Positions 1 to 7,777 of a stretch of DNA of 18,756 bases are shown here, piece by piece; positions within the stretch are counted from its first letter, which is position 1; the number at the start of each line of letters is the position of its first letter. The notes below the pieces were generated by a model. It did no database searches, was not told the origin of the DNA, and was given only the letters and a program-made list of their open reading frames with translations. The position numbers were made by a program, and so were the translations under genes. This stretch comes from Spirochaetota bacterium (GTDB lineage: Bacteria > Spirochaetota > UBA4802 > UB4802). Location: NCBI GenBank assembly GCA_029548025.1, contig JAKPOE010000037.1, positions 1 through 18,756 on the forward strand, written 5' to 3'.

Positions 1-1
1 A

Positions 2-1066
2 TACCACACTCCTTACAGCGAGCATGGGCTATGTGTTGTTATTGAATCAGATGGATCGTTTAATACATCAGGCAAAGTACGCCAAAAAAATGATTTCCTG
101 AGCCTTGACAAAGAAGCACTGATTGAAAAAGTTCAATCTGCTGGCATTGTTGGATTAGGAGGCGCTGCATTCCCCACAGCAGTTAAATTAAATCCACCAG
201 CCAACCGTACTATTGATACCTTAATTATTAATGGTTCTGAATGCGAGCCATACCTTACTGTAGACGATATGCTTATGCAAACCCACCCTGAAGAAATTAT
301 TGAAGGTATCCAGATTGCAATGAAAATCCTGGGTATAAACAAGGCATATTTAGGCATTGAAAAAAATAAGCCTCTGGCAATTAAAGCATTACAAACTGCA
401 GTAGCAAACGTAAAAACCCATGAGATTGTTATAATACCACTAAATAAGCGATATCCGCAGGGTGCTGAAAAACAGCTCATCTATACAATAACAAAGCGTG
501 AAGTGCCATCAGGCGGGTTACCTATGGATGTCCATGTTGTTGTACAAAATGTGGGAACGATTTATGCTATTCGGGAAGCAGTTCTTTTTGATAAACCATT
601 AATAGAACGATATATAACAGTAACGGGAAAAATTGTACGTAAACCTGGCAACTATAAAGTACGATTTGGTATGCGTGTCAGTGATATTCTGGAAGAATGC
701 GGTGGACTTGTTGAAAATCCATCCAAGATTATTATGGGCGGGCCAATGTGTGGACTTGCTCTGAACCACATGGATATACCTGTTGTTAAGGGAACATCCG
801 GAATTCTTTTTCTTGCAAAAAATGAAACTAAGGTTACACCATTCAGATCATGTATCCGATGTGGACGTTGTGTTTCAGTATGTCCTATGAATCTTATACC
901 CTGTGATTTAGGAAATGCAGCCGAGAAACAACGCTATGATATTGCCGAAAAGCTTCATCCATTTGATTGCATTATGTGTGGTTCATGTTCATATATATGT
1001 CCGTCAAAACGGCCGTTATCACACTTTATCAAGGTAGTACAAACGACACTGAGTGCAAAACGATAA
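2..1066 (+). CDS. rnfC: RnfC, electron transport complex subunit C (5' end outside window)
   Basis: Peripheral Fe-S and NADH/FMN-binding subunit of the Rnf complex, which couples electron flow between reduced ferredoxin and NAD to Na+ or H+ pumping at the cytoplasmic membrane. The reading frame is open from base 2, so the N-terminus is missing. Visible family marks are GIVGLGGAAFPTAVKL and NGSECEPYLTVDD near the visible start (the conserved Rossmann/SLBB-type region of RnfC), and two ferredoxin-like cysteine clusters near the end: CIRCGRCVSVCP from base 851 and CIMCGSCSYICP around base 968, each able to bind a [4Fe-4S] cluster. The C-terminal tail after the second cluster is short, without the long repetitive extension seen in some proteobacterial RnfC. 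It is followed 36 bases later by rnfD, in the order C-D-G-E-A. Identification is secure. Confidence 0.96.
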   Translation, partial: YHTPYSEHGLCVVIESDGSFNTSGKVRQKNDFLSLDKEALIEKVQSAGIVGLGGAAFPTAVKLNPPANRTIDTLIINGSECEPYLTVDDMLMQTHPEEIIEGIQIAMKILGINKAYLGIEKNKPLAIKALQTAVANVKTHEIVIIPLNKRYPQGAEKQLIYTITKREVPSGGLPMDVHVVVQNVGTIYAIREAVLFDKPLIERYITVTGKIVRKPGNYKVRFGMRVSDILEECGGLVENPSKIIMGGPMCGLALNHMDIPVVKGTSGILFLAKNETKVTPFRSCIRCGRCVSVCPMNLIPCDLGNAAEKQRYDIAEKLHPFDCIMCGSCSYICPSKRPLSHFIKVVQTTLSAKR

Positions 1067-1102
1067 TTGAGGAAACATATTTTCACTATAGAAGGATCAC
1101 CT

Positions 1103-2185
1103 ATGGAAATAAAAGATGCTGATAAAAAACGCCTATTAGAAGATTTAGTGTTATCAAGTCCCCCTCACATCAAGGACACTCAGTCAGTACCACTTGTGAT
1201 GTGGCTGGTAGTGCTTTCGCTTATGCCTGCAACAATATTTTCATGCTATTTATATGGACTCTATGTTGCATTAGTTATTGTAACATCCATAATTTCAGCA
1301 ATAGTTTCAGAAATTATAATGCAATATCTTTTAAAAAGGCCAATTACTGTCAATGATGGTTCGGCAGTTATTACTGGACTACTTTTGGCAATGAACCTGC
1401 CACCACATGTGCCGCTATGGATTCCTGCTATTGGTTCAGCTTTTGCGATAATCATTGTCAAACAGCTATTTGGCGGATTGGGATACAACATATTTAATCC
1501 AGCACTGGCAGGACGAGCATTTTTACTTGCTTCATGGCCGGTGGAGATGACAACACTGTGGCACAGATTTCCCAATGGTTATGTCATCGCGCAAAATCCA
1601 ATCTTTAATGCTGCAATGCCCCAGCAACTAATAGATAGTATCAGTGGCGCTACACCGCTGGGTGCATTAAAAGAAGCTCCTAAACTTTTACAGGAACTAT
1701 CGCTACAGGCGCAACCTCTTTATGATTTCCTTTTTTCAAACGCCATGATAAAGTCATTGTTTATTGGTAATATTGGAGGCTGCATAGGCGAGACATCGGC
1801 TATCCTTTTATTGTTAGGTGCATTGCTACTATTATGGAAGAAAGTTATTACATGGCATATCCCGCTATCCTATATTGCAACCGTAGCTGCTTGTATGGGG
1901 ATATACTATTACTTTACAGGTGTTCCAAACCTCCATTATGCTATACTCTTCCATGTATTATCAGGAGGGCTTATACTGGGAGCATTTTTCATGGCAACCG
2001 ATATGGTTACCTCGCCTGTTACTAAAACAGGGATGATTATTTTTGGTATTGGCTGTGGAATACTGGCTTCAATTATACGGCTGTGGGGTGGTTATCCTGA
2101 AGGCGTTTCATATTCAATATTAATTATGAATGGCATTACACCCTTAATTGATAAATTAACCAGACCTAAAGTATTTGGAGCATGA
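1103..2185 (+). CDS. rnfD: RnfD, electron transport complex membrane subunit D
   Basis: Integral membrane subunit of Rnf (NqrB/RnfD family, 360 residues) carrying a covalently bound FMN. The motif SGATPL contains the expected flavinylated threonine, Thr184, by family knowledge. Many hydrophobic helices are visible, including VPLVMWLVVLSLMPATIFS near the N-terminus and the conserved stretch GGLGYNIFNPALAGRAF. I chose ATG 1103 because a good ribosome binding site (GAAGGA, 1091-1096) sits six bases before it. An in-frame TTG at 1067 directly follows the rnfC stop but has no ribosome binding site. The gene is flanked by rnfC and rnfG, as in a standard rnf operon. Confidence 0.95.
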   Translation: MEIKDADKKRLLEDLVLSSPPHIKDTQSVPLVMWLVVLSLMPATIFSCYLYGLYVALVIVTSIISAIVSEIIMQYLLKRPITVNDGSAVITGLLLAMNLPPHVPLWIPAIGSAFAIIIVKQLFGGLGYNIFNPALAGRAFLLASWPVEMTTLWHRFPNGYVIAQNPIFNAAMPQQLIDSISGATPLGALKEAPKLLQELSLQAQPLYDFLFSNAMIKSLFIGNIGGCIGETSAILLLLGALLLLWKKVITWHIPLSYIATVAACMGIYYYFTGVPNLHYAILFHVLSGGLILGAFFMATDMVTSPVTKTGMIIFGIGCGILASIIRLWGGYPEGVSYSILIMNGITPLIDKLTRPKVFGA

Positions 2186-2198
2186 TAAGGACATAGTT

Positions 2199-2234
2199 AT
2201 GATAGATAATCATTTACTAGTGGAGAACTATTGA
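2199..2234 (+). CDS. Possible 11-codon leader ORF coupled to rnfG
   Basis: A tiny frame reading MIDNHLLVENY lies in the short gap between rnfD and rnfG. It has a ribosome binding site (AAGGA, 2187-2191) seven bases before its ATG, and its TGA shares a base with the rnfG ATG (TGATG at 2232-2236). That arrangement is typical of translational coupling. No homology can be claimed for so short a peptide. It may be a chance frame, because rnfG also has its own ribosome binding site (GGAGA, 2222-2226) inside it. Confidence 0.3.
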   Translation: MIDNHLLVENY

Positions 2235-2914
2235 TGAACACCTTTCAAATGATAAAAGCAATATTGGTATTAACAATTATAGGGTTTATTGCTGCTTTTT
2301 CGCTTTCGTTTATGAATAAGCTTACCAGTGAACCCATAGCAAAGCAAGATCAAGAGAAAAAATTGCTTTCCCTTTCGTTAGTATTACCATCCTATACTAT
2401 TCAAAAAGAAAACACTGTTACTATTGATGGTCAACCTTTTACCTACTGGGAAGCATCAAAGGAAGAAAACAGCGTAATAAAAAAAGCATATGCATTCATT
2501 ACTGAAGAAAAAGGTTATGGCGGCACAATTCAATCAATTGTTGGGATTGATGATACAGGAAAAATTTTAGGTTTTACAATTTTGTCCCAGAGTGAAACTC
2601 CGGGGCTTGGTGCTCGCTGTACTGAAATCACATCAAATGAAACATTTTTTGATCATTTTTTTAAAAGCAACATCACAAACACAGAAGCTATCCAATGGTT
2701 CCAGGTTCAATTTCAGGGGCTTGACACCAATAAGCCAATCAATATTTTGAAAAAAGGAGATTGGAATAATACAATAAAAGATGCTCTGTTACAGCAAAAC
2801 GCTATAACAGCAATTACCGGTGCAACTATTACTACCAAAGCAGTAACCCTGAGTATTGAAAAAGGTGCGCAAAAGCTTAAAAAAGCATTAACTCTGCACG
2901 AGGTAAAACAATGA
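2234..2914 (+). CDS. rnfG: RnfG, electron transport complex subunit G
   Basis: FMN-binding subunit of Rnf, 226 residues, anchored by one N-terminal membrane helix (about residues 8-26, AILVLTIIGFIAAFSLSF) with the flavin domain on the outer face of the membrane. The FMN-binding motif TGATITT is near the C-terminus, and its threonine (Thr198) is the expected covalent FMN site in the NqrC/RnfG family. The stretch SQSETPGLGARCTE matches the conserved ETPGLG region. ATG 2234 was preferred over the TTG at 2231 because the GGAGA at 2222-2226 is seven bases from it. The stop overlaps the rnfE start (ATGA at 2911-2914), which implies coupled translation. Confidence 0.95.
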   Translation: MNTFQMIKAILVLTIIGFIAAFSLSFMNKLTSEPIAKQDQEKKLLSLSLVLPSYTIQKENTVTIDGQPFTYWEASKEENSVIKKAYAFITEEKGYGGTIQSIVGIDDTGKILGFTILSQSETPGLGARCTEITSNETFFDHFFKSNITNTEAIQWFQVQFQGLDTNKPINILKKGDWNNTIKDALLQQNAITAITGATITTKAVTLSIEKGAQKLKKALTLHEVKQ

Positions 2915-3522
2915 ATAACTACTTTAAAGAAATATTCAAAGGAGTATGGGAAAAAAATCCCACATTTGTATTGGGTATTGGCATGTGTCCCACACTTGCA
3001 GTATCAACTTCTGTTTCAAATGCTATCTGGATGGGAATTGCTACAACATTCGTTCTTCTATGCTCTAATATATTAATATCTACCATACGAGAATATGTTC
3101 CTTCGCATGTTCGGATTCCAATATTTATTACAATAATCGCAAGCTTTGTTATTATAGTTGAACTGACTTTAAAAGCATATCAACCATCGGTATATAAAGC
3201 TTTAGGCATATTCATTCCATTAATAGTTGTTAATTGCATAATTTTAGGGCGAGCAGAAGAGTTTGCTTCAAAAAATACTATATTACATTCAATTCTTGAT
3301 GCAATTGGAATGGGATTGGGCTTTACTCTGAATTTAACTGTTCTGTCAGCAATTCGGGAGATTTTAGGGGCAAATAAATTATTAGGATACCAATTGATAC
3401 CCGGTATGAAACCTGCCCTGTTAATGGTATTAGCACCAGGTGCATTTTTTACATTAGGTTTACTTTTATGGGGAATGAATGTCATTAAGGCACGCGCTGC
3501 ACTTTTTAAACGAACCGAGTAA
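2911..3522 (+). CDS. rnfE: RnfE, electron transport complex membrane subunit E
   Basis: Integral membrane subunit of Rnf (NqrD/RnfE family), 203 residues, mostly hydrophobic helices. The N-terminal FKGVWEKNPTFVLGIGMCP is the family signature. Cys26 (GMCP) and Cys109 (VVNCIILG) match the conserved half-membrane cysteines that, with the equivalent pair in RnfA, hold an intramembrane [2Fe-2S] cluster in this superfamily (family knowledge). Its start overlaps the rnfG stop, and a GAGG lies seven bases upstream at 2900-2903. It is distinguished from its paralogue RnfA by the WEKNP motif and the charged C-terminus. Confidence 0.95.
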   Translation: MNNYFKEIFKGVWEKNPTFVLGIGMCPTLAVSTSVSNAIWMGIATTFVLLCSNILISTIREYVPSHVRIPIFITIIASFVIIVELTLKAYQPSVYKALGIFIPLIVVNCIILGRAEEFASKNTILHSILDAIGMGLGFTLNLTVLSAIREILGANKLLGYQLIPGMKPALLMVLAPGAFFTLGLLLWGMNVIKARAALFKRTE

Positions 3523-3541
3523 CCAGAAGTGAGGGACAAAT

Positions 3542-4144
3542 ATGGAAATTAAAATATTATTCACCATTTTGATAAGTACAATTTTTATCAATAACTATGT
3601 TCTGTCACGAATATTGGGACTATGCCCTTATTTAGGTGTATCAAAAAAACTGGATTCGGCTATAGGTATGGGGCTTGCAGTTATCTTTGTTATGACCATG
3701 GCTTCTTTTTTTACGTTTATTATATATAAGTTATTGTTACTTCCTTATCACGTTGAATATCTCCGTACAATAGCTTTTATTATTGTTATCGCTACGCTGG
3801 TTCAGTTTGTTGAAATGATAATTGCAAAAATTTCACCGTCACTATATCAAGCATTAGGAATCTTCTTACCACTTATAACAACCAATTGTGCTGTTTTAGG
3901 TGTTGCTGTTTTGAATATTGATTCTGGATATATTACTCAACAATATGGCTTACTTTATTCAGTAACACAGGGTTTTGGTGGTGGTGTGGGATTTACTTTA
4001 GCGCTTATTATTATGGCAGGAATTCGAGAGCGGCTTGAACTTGCGTTTATACCTGAAAATCTCAAAGGATTGCCTATTACCTTTATTACCGCCGGGCTTA
4101 TGGCGATTTCATTTCTTGGATTTTCCGGAATGAAGCTCTTTTAA
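3542..4144 (+). CDS. rnfA: RnfA, electron transport complex membrane subunit A
   Basis: Integral membrane subunit of Rnf (NqrE/RnfA family), 200 residues and paralogous to RnfE. The N-terminal INNYVLSRILGLCPYLGVSK is the family hallmark. Cys28 (GLCP) and Cys116 (TTNCAVLG) are the expected pair for the [2Fe-2S] site shared with RnfE. Start ATG 3542 has a strong ribosome binding site (GAGGGA, 3531-3536), 19 bases after the rnfE stop. This is the last rnf gene here. The usual following rnfB is absent and thyX comes next, so rnfB, if present, would be expected upstream of rnfC. Confidence 0.95.
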   Translation: MEIKILFTILISTIFINNYVLSRILGLCPYLGVSKKLDSAIGMGLAVIFVMTMASFFTFIIYKLLLLPYHVEYLRTIAFIIVIATLVQFVEMIIAKISPSLYQALGIFLPLITTNCAVLGVAVLNIDSGYITQQYGLLYSVTQGFGGGVGFTLALIIMAGIRERLELAFIPENLKGLPITFITAGLMAISFLGFSGMKLF

Positions 4145-4173
4145 TAGTTTTTATTATTTTTTTCATGTTTTGC

Positions 4174-4196
4174 ATACGTTTTTTAGCGTATTTTTA
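4174..4196 (+). terminator. Weak candidate terminator after rnfA
   Basis: A five-pair hairpin (ATACG, 8-base loop, CGTAT) is followed by a short T run just after the rnf operon. The stem is short and AT-rich, so its strength is doubtful. The same stretch also contains TTGCAT (4170-4175) and TATATT (4195-4200), 19 bases apart, which could instead be a poor promoter for thyX. Confidence 0.35.
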
Positions 4197-4218
4197 TATT
4201 AAATTTTGATAGATAGCT

Positions 4219-4860
4219 ATGGAAATTTATTCATCAACAGTAACTCTTCTGGCAATAACTCCCAATGCTGAAAAACTCATAGAGGAGGCAGGCAGGACAT
4301 GTTATCTTTCCATGGATAGGATAACCGAAGGCAGCGAGGCTAATTTTATACGTCGATGTATCATAAATGGACATCACTCAATACTGGAGCACGCATCAGC
4401 CTCTTTTCGAGTATTGGGAGCATCGCGAGCATTTACCCATCAGATGGTGCGTCACCGCCTTGCAAGCTTCTCACAGCAATCACAGAGGTATGTTAATGAA
4501 GAAGAATTTAATTATATTATACCACCATCAATAGCTGATAATGGCGAATCAAAAGAACTCTATATGCAATTCATGGATAATGCTCGTAAAACGTATAAAA
4601 AGTTAAGAAGCATGCATATAAAAAAAGAGGATGCACGCTTTGTTCTCCCCAATGCACTGGAAAGCCAGATTGTCATTTCGGCAAACTTCAGGGAATGGCG
4701 CCATGTTTTTTCATTGCGGCTTGAAAAGGCTGCCCAATGGGAAATAAGAAATGTTTGCATACAGATGCTTGCAATATTACAAAAAGAAGCGCCTTCTGTT
4801 TTTGGTGATTTTATTATCGACGAAGCTACCTGTACAGCGCGCTCAAATATTGTTAAATAA
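4219..4860 (+). CDS. thyX: ThyX, flavin-dependent thymidylate synthase
   Basis: Makes dTMP from dUMP using methylene-tetrahydrofolate and FAD/NADPH, replacing classical ThyA. The signature RHRLASFSQQSQRY (residues 78-91) is the RHR-x7-S ThyX motif that binds FAD and dUMP. GHHSILEHASASF (51-63) is also characteristic, and the arginine in QWEIRN near the C-terminus matches the conserved substrate-binding arginine. At 213 residues the length is normal for the family, and the fold is an obligate tetramer. No clear ribosome binding site precedes ATG 4219. The gene lies 74 bases after rnfA on the same strand and could be read through from the rnf operon, but its function is unrelated. Confidence 0.96.
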   Translation: MEIYSSTVTLLAITPNAEKLIEEAGRTCYLSMDRITEGSEANFIRRCIINGHHSILEHASASFRVLGASRAFTHQMVRHRLASFSQQSQRYVNEEEFNYIIPPSIADNGESKELYMQFMDNARKTYKKLRSMHIKKEDARFVLPNALESQIVISANFREWRHVFSLRLEKAAQWEIRNVCIQMLAILQKEAPSVFGDFIIDEATCTARSNIVK

Positions 4861-4921
4861 ACTATTTTTTTTTCAATATCCATAACCATTCCACACTCAT
4901 TTTTAAGGACATTTACCGTGG

Positions 4922-5251
4922 ATGAGCATCTCATCTTCGCCTTCTGTTTATACATCTGACAACAATATTCAGATCAGCAATGCGCCCTTTACTGACGGCA
5001 ACAGTCCAACAACTCCTACATTGGTTATGTTTATTGCTTTACCAGCATTTACATTAATATATGGAGTGTCAACATGGGATTGGGGCGATCAGAAAAGTTT
5101 TCATGTTAATCGCAAAGGTTTTTTTGGCGAGAACACCAATGCTGGTGGTGCTAATAAAACAGGGCATGCCTTTTCACATTATCTGGCTTTCAGGGCTCTA
5201 TATAACTGGAAGCAATTTGCTTTTTTATTGATGGATTCCCTGCAAAAATGA
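4922..5251 (+). CDS. Truncated DUF2279 (YfiM-like) protein, probably a gene remnant
   Basis: The 109-residue frame contains FFGENTNAGGANKTGHAFSH (residues about 67-86), which resembles the core of DUF2279/YfiM proteins (a W/F-FG-DTYAGGADK-GH pattern). A hydrophobic stretch precedes it (LVMFIALPAFTLIYGV). Family members usually carry an N-terminal signal sequence and continue well beyond the GH motif. Here no signal sequence is encoded and the frame ends about 25 residues after the motif, 27 bases before the end of the convergent gene. The other plus-strand frames show no recognisable continuation. The nearest ribosome binding site (AAGGAC, 4905-4910) is 11 bases from ATG 4922 and better placed for GTG 4918, which is in another frame and stops after 13 codons. 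I infer a decayed or deletion-truncated gene. Family assignment is from memory of the motif only. Confidence 0.5.
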   Translation: MSISSSPSVYTSDNNIQISNAPFTDGNSPTTPTLVMFIALPAFTLIYGVSTWDWGDQKSFHVNRKGFFGENTNAGGANKTGHAFSHYLAFRALYNWKQFAFLLMDSLQK

Positions 5252-5278
5252 CATGAGCAACATATTGATTTATTGTAT

Positions 5279-7156
5279 TTAAAGTACTATCTCCGCTTTT
5301 TTTAAATGAAAATCAAAATGCATAACCCCATCATCATATCTCTGTGTATAGGGAACATTACATTTTTCAAAAACCTTTATCATCTTATCATTCTGGGGCA
5401 ATACGTTTGCAGTTACTCGTTCTATCTTACGCTCTTTTGCAATCTTCATGAGGTACCTTACTAAAAATGTAGCAATACCTTTCCCCTGAAATTCCTCATC
5501 CACAATAAATGCCATTTCATACGATTTGTCATTTTCATCATAGGCATATCGTGCTTCGGCAATAATACGTTCAGTACCGGCATGCTCAATAAGACCAACT
5601 ATCGACAAAATTTTGTCATAATCAATATTAACATATGACTGCATTTGTTTGTGAGGCATGGTCCTTATGCGTGCAAAGTATCGTAAATATTTTGATTCAT
5701 CAGAGAACTGATAGAAGAGACGGCGCATCATATCCTCATCAGATGGCTTAATAGGCCTGAACTTAACAACCAGCCCATCTTTAAACGTTTTCATAGTTTC
5801 AAGTGTTATTGGATAGTTAATGATATTTTTAATTACATATATCTGATCAGGATATACCAATCCTGCTTCTTTTGCCTGATTTAAAATTTTAATCCTGTGA
5901 TTGGGATGAGCAATATCAATAAGAGCTAATGCTCGCTCACGAATAGATTTTCCAAAAAGATTAGCAACACCATATTCAGTCACAACATATCGTGTTACTC
6001 CCAGCATGGAACGAACCTGCTCGGTTTCAGTATGCCTGATTACAATGTTACTATCGCCATGCTGATCAACTGAACGAAGTGCAACAATTGCTTTGCCACC
6101 ACGGGAAAATGCTGCCCCAACAGCAAAATTAAGTTTGCTCTCATATCCTGATAAAAGATTGTCACCTGAATAAAACACAACCGATTCACCTGATATATCA
6201 ATTTTCTTTACATTCATGACACTTACCAATTTGGGTATGCGCTGCAAAATGGTTGGATAGGTAAGGCGCATCAGAGGCAAAAATTCAAAATTAGGGTTAT
6301 GGTCTACATAATCATACAACATGCGTGTTCCATAGCAGTAGCTCAATGTAACTGGAGCTAAATTATTGATCCCTCTGCCATGCTTCAATGCTTTTGATTC
6401 GATTAAATCAATAATCCAATCAGAAACAACATGACTATAAACTTTAAGCTCTCGCCTGGCATGTAAATGTTGTGCGATAGCATCAAACTGTCGTCCAACA
6501 TGGAGAGCAACTACTGAACCATCATCAATAAGGTTTGCGACATGCCAACCTATCTTGTCCATCATTGGGTCATATTGCTTAAGCTCACGTTCAATTAATG
6601 GTACATCGCTTTCCAGTATGTAATCGATTGCATCAATATGTATAGCTGTGTCACCCATTGTTATTGGGACATGAGGGTTTACCTCAGCGATGACTATCTT
6701 TGCATTTTCTATAACAATATTTGCAATATCAATTGCTATTCCTAAACTCATAAATCCACGATGGTCTGGTGGTGAAGTTTGAATAATTGCCACATCAACA
6801 CCAATTGCACGGCTGGAAAAAATAAATGGGATTGCGACCAGATGAGCAGGTACAAAATCAGCTTTACCCTGTTCAATATCTTTACTGATACTTTCTCCTG
6901 TATTAAATGTTTTAAGTCTGTATTTGTATTGATGTTCACCGGTTTTAAGATAATCACCCAATGTAATGAGCTGGATTATTTCCAGATCCTGTAAGCTGGT
7001 TGCATCTGATTTAATCATTTGCTCAACAGTACAGATAGGCATTGCAGGACCACTGCTTAAAAATAATCGAGACCCTGGTTTTATAATCTCATATAGTTTA
7101 TTGAAATTGATTTTTTTTGACTGATAAATATCATTATGCATTTTTTTTAATTGCAT
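5279..7156 (-). CDS. Acetyl-CoA hydrolase/transferase-like domain fused to GNAT acetyltransferase
   Basis: The protein has 625 residues. Residues 1 to about 440 match the acetyl-CoA hydrolase / 4-hydroxybutyrate CoA-transferase family: DVAIIQTSPPDHRGFMSLG (121-139), GTRMLYDYVDHNP (276-288), FSRGGKAIVAL (350-360) and TEYGVANLFGKSIRERALAL (393-412). Residues about 463-620 are a GNAT domain with the acetyl-CoA binding loop VDEEFQGKGIA (552-562). This domain order is known in annotated bacterial fusions. In relatives the CoA-transferase part has a GIG-x-IP motif and a catalytic glutamate in an H-S/T-E-M-x-SDG motif. Here those positions read VALHVGRQF (216-224) and YSHVVSD (240-246), so His242 stands where Glu is expected. 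Start ATG 7156 was chosen because ACCTC at 7163-7167 (GAGGT on this strand) is six bases away. The TTG at 7186 would lie near the predicted transcription start. Confidence 0.85.
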   Translation of the reverse strand: MQLKKMHNDIYQSKKINFNKLYEIIKPGSRLFLSSGPAMPICTVEQMIKSDATSLQDLEIIQLITLGDYLKTGEHQYKYRLKTFNTGESISKDIEQGKADFVPAHLVAIPFIFSSRAIGVDVAIIQTSPPDHRGFMSLGIAIDIANIVIENAKIVIAEVNPHVPITMGDTAIHIDAIDYILESDVPLIERELKQYDPMMDKIGWHVANLIDDGSVVALHVGRQFDAIAQHLHARRELKVYSHVVSDWIIDLIESKALKHGRGINNLAPVTLSYCYGTRMLYDYVDHNPNFEFLPLMRLTYPTILQRIPKLVSVMNVKKIDISGESVVFYSGDNLLSGYESKLNFAVGAAFSRGGKAIVALRSVDQHGDSNIVIRHTETEQVRSMLGVTRYVVTEYGVANLFGKSIRERALALIDIAHPNHRIKILNQAKEAGLVYPDQIYVIKNIINYPITLETMKTFKDGLVVKFRPIKPSDEDMMRRLFYQFSDESKYLRYFARIRTMPHKQMQSYVNIDYDKILSIVGLIEHAGTERIIAEARYAYDENDKSYEMAFIVDEEFQGKGIATFLVRYLMKIAKERKIERVTANVLPQNDKMIKVFEKCNVPYTQRYDDGVMHFDFHLKKAEIVL

Positions 7157-7192
7157 TAAATTACCTCGTAATGGTAGTATAACCAATAGTAT

Positions 7193-7220
7193 ATTTTATA
7201 TTTTTTTCGTATTTTGTCAA
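7193..7220 (-). promoter_or_regulatory. Promoter of the CoA-transferase/GNAT gene
   Basis: On the minus strand a consensus TTGACA (7220-7215) is followed after 16 bases by TAAAAT (7198-7193, five of six to TATAAT). The predicted start of transcription is close to 7186, leaving a leader of about 30 bases before ATG 7156. Confidence 0.6.
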
Positions 7221-7375
7221 CAATTTGATGTAATGCATTCATGCAAAGAGTTGCACGGTGTGGGAACCTTTACCAATAACGTTTTATGGGCTTACCATTT
7301 GAAAAAGCTTTAGCACCATAACTTTGTTCTCACAATGGTATTAAAAGGTATAGTTTTCAATGTTCATTTTATTTA

Positions 7376-7404
7376 TTGACACATTTATTTATGTAGTATT
7401 TAAT
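7376..7404 (+). promoter_or_regulatory. Promoter of the STAS gene
   Basis: A consensus TTGACA (7376-7381), a 17-base spacer and TTTAAT (7399-7404, five of six to TATAAT) give a strong sigma-70-type promoter. It implies a leader of about 30 bases before ATG 7442 and probably also serves ispF. Confidence 0.65.
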
Positions 7405-7405
7405 T

Positions 7406-7419
7406 AGTCTATATAGACT
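7406..7419. promoter_or_regulatory. Perfect 14-bp palindrome at the predicted start of transcription
   Basis: AGTCTATATAGACT is an exact palindrome beginning two bases after the predicted -10 box of the STAS promoter. Its position suits a repressor operator. No regulator can be named. Confidence 0.4.
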
Positions 7420-7441
7420 TTATTTTATAGAGGAGTTAACC

Positions 7442-7741
7442 ATGGAAATCAACCTTGAGAAAAAAGGAAATACAATTGATATTAAAGTTAAGGGCGACAT
7501 CGAAATGATGACCATTAAAGAGTTTAAGGAAAAGCTCCTGTCAATTGGTGAAGAAAATGATATTGATATCACACTTGACCTTTCAGAGGTTGATTATATC
7601 GATTCGTCTGGTGTTGGAGTACTTATAAGCCTTAATAAAATTCAAAAGAAAAAGGGAAAAAAATTAGAGCTTGCAAAAGTTAGCCCTAAAGTACTTAATG
7701 TTTTAAAGCTTAGTTCACTATCTGAAGTATTTAATTTATGA
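7442..7741 (+). CDS. Stand-alone STAS domain protein (anti-sigma factor antagonist type)
   Basis: The 99 residues form a single STAS domain of the SpoIIAA/RsbV type. LDLSEVDYIDSSGVGVLISL (about residues 45-64) carries the conserved D-SSG motif, whose serine is phosphorylated by a cognate anti-sigma kinase and dephosphorylated by a PP2C phosphatase in partner-switching systems (family knowledge). AGGAG at 7431-7435 gives good ribosome binding six bases before ATG 7442, and a strong promoter lies just upstream. No partner kinase is adjacent. The nearest SpoIIE-type protein in the window is at 12058-14202. Which sigma factor or other output it controls cannot be told from sequence. The frame ends 36 bases before ispF, so the two may be co-transcribed. 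Confidence 0.9.
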   Translation: MEINLEKKGNTIDIKVKGDIEMMTIKEFKEKLLSIGEENDIDITLDLSEVDYIDSSGVGVLISLNKIQKKKGKKLELAKVSPKVLNVLKLSSLSEVFNL

Positions 7742-7777
7742 TATGATAAAGCCTGAACAATCTATTTTTTATTCCAG

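Noticed and set aside
1067..1102. TTG start for rnfD directly after the rnfC stop
   Set aside because: It has no ribosome binding site, while ATG 1103 has GAAGGA at correct spacing and gives the usual family start.
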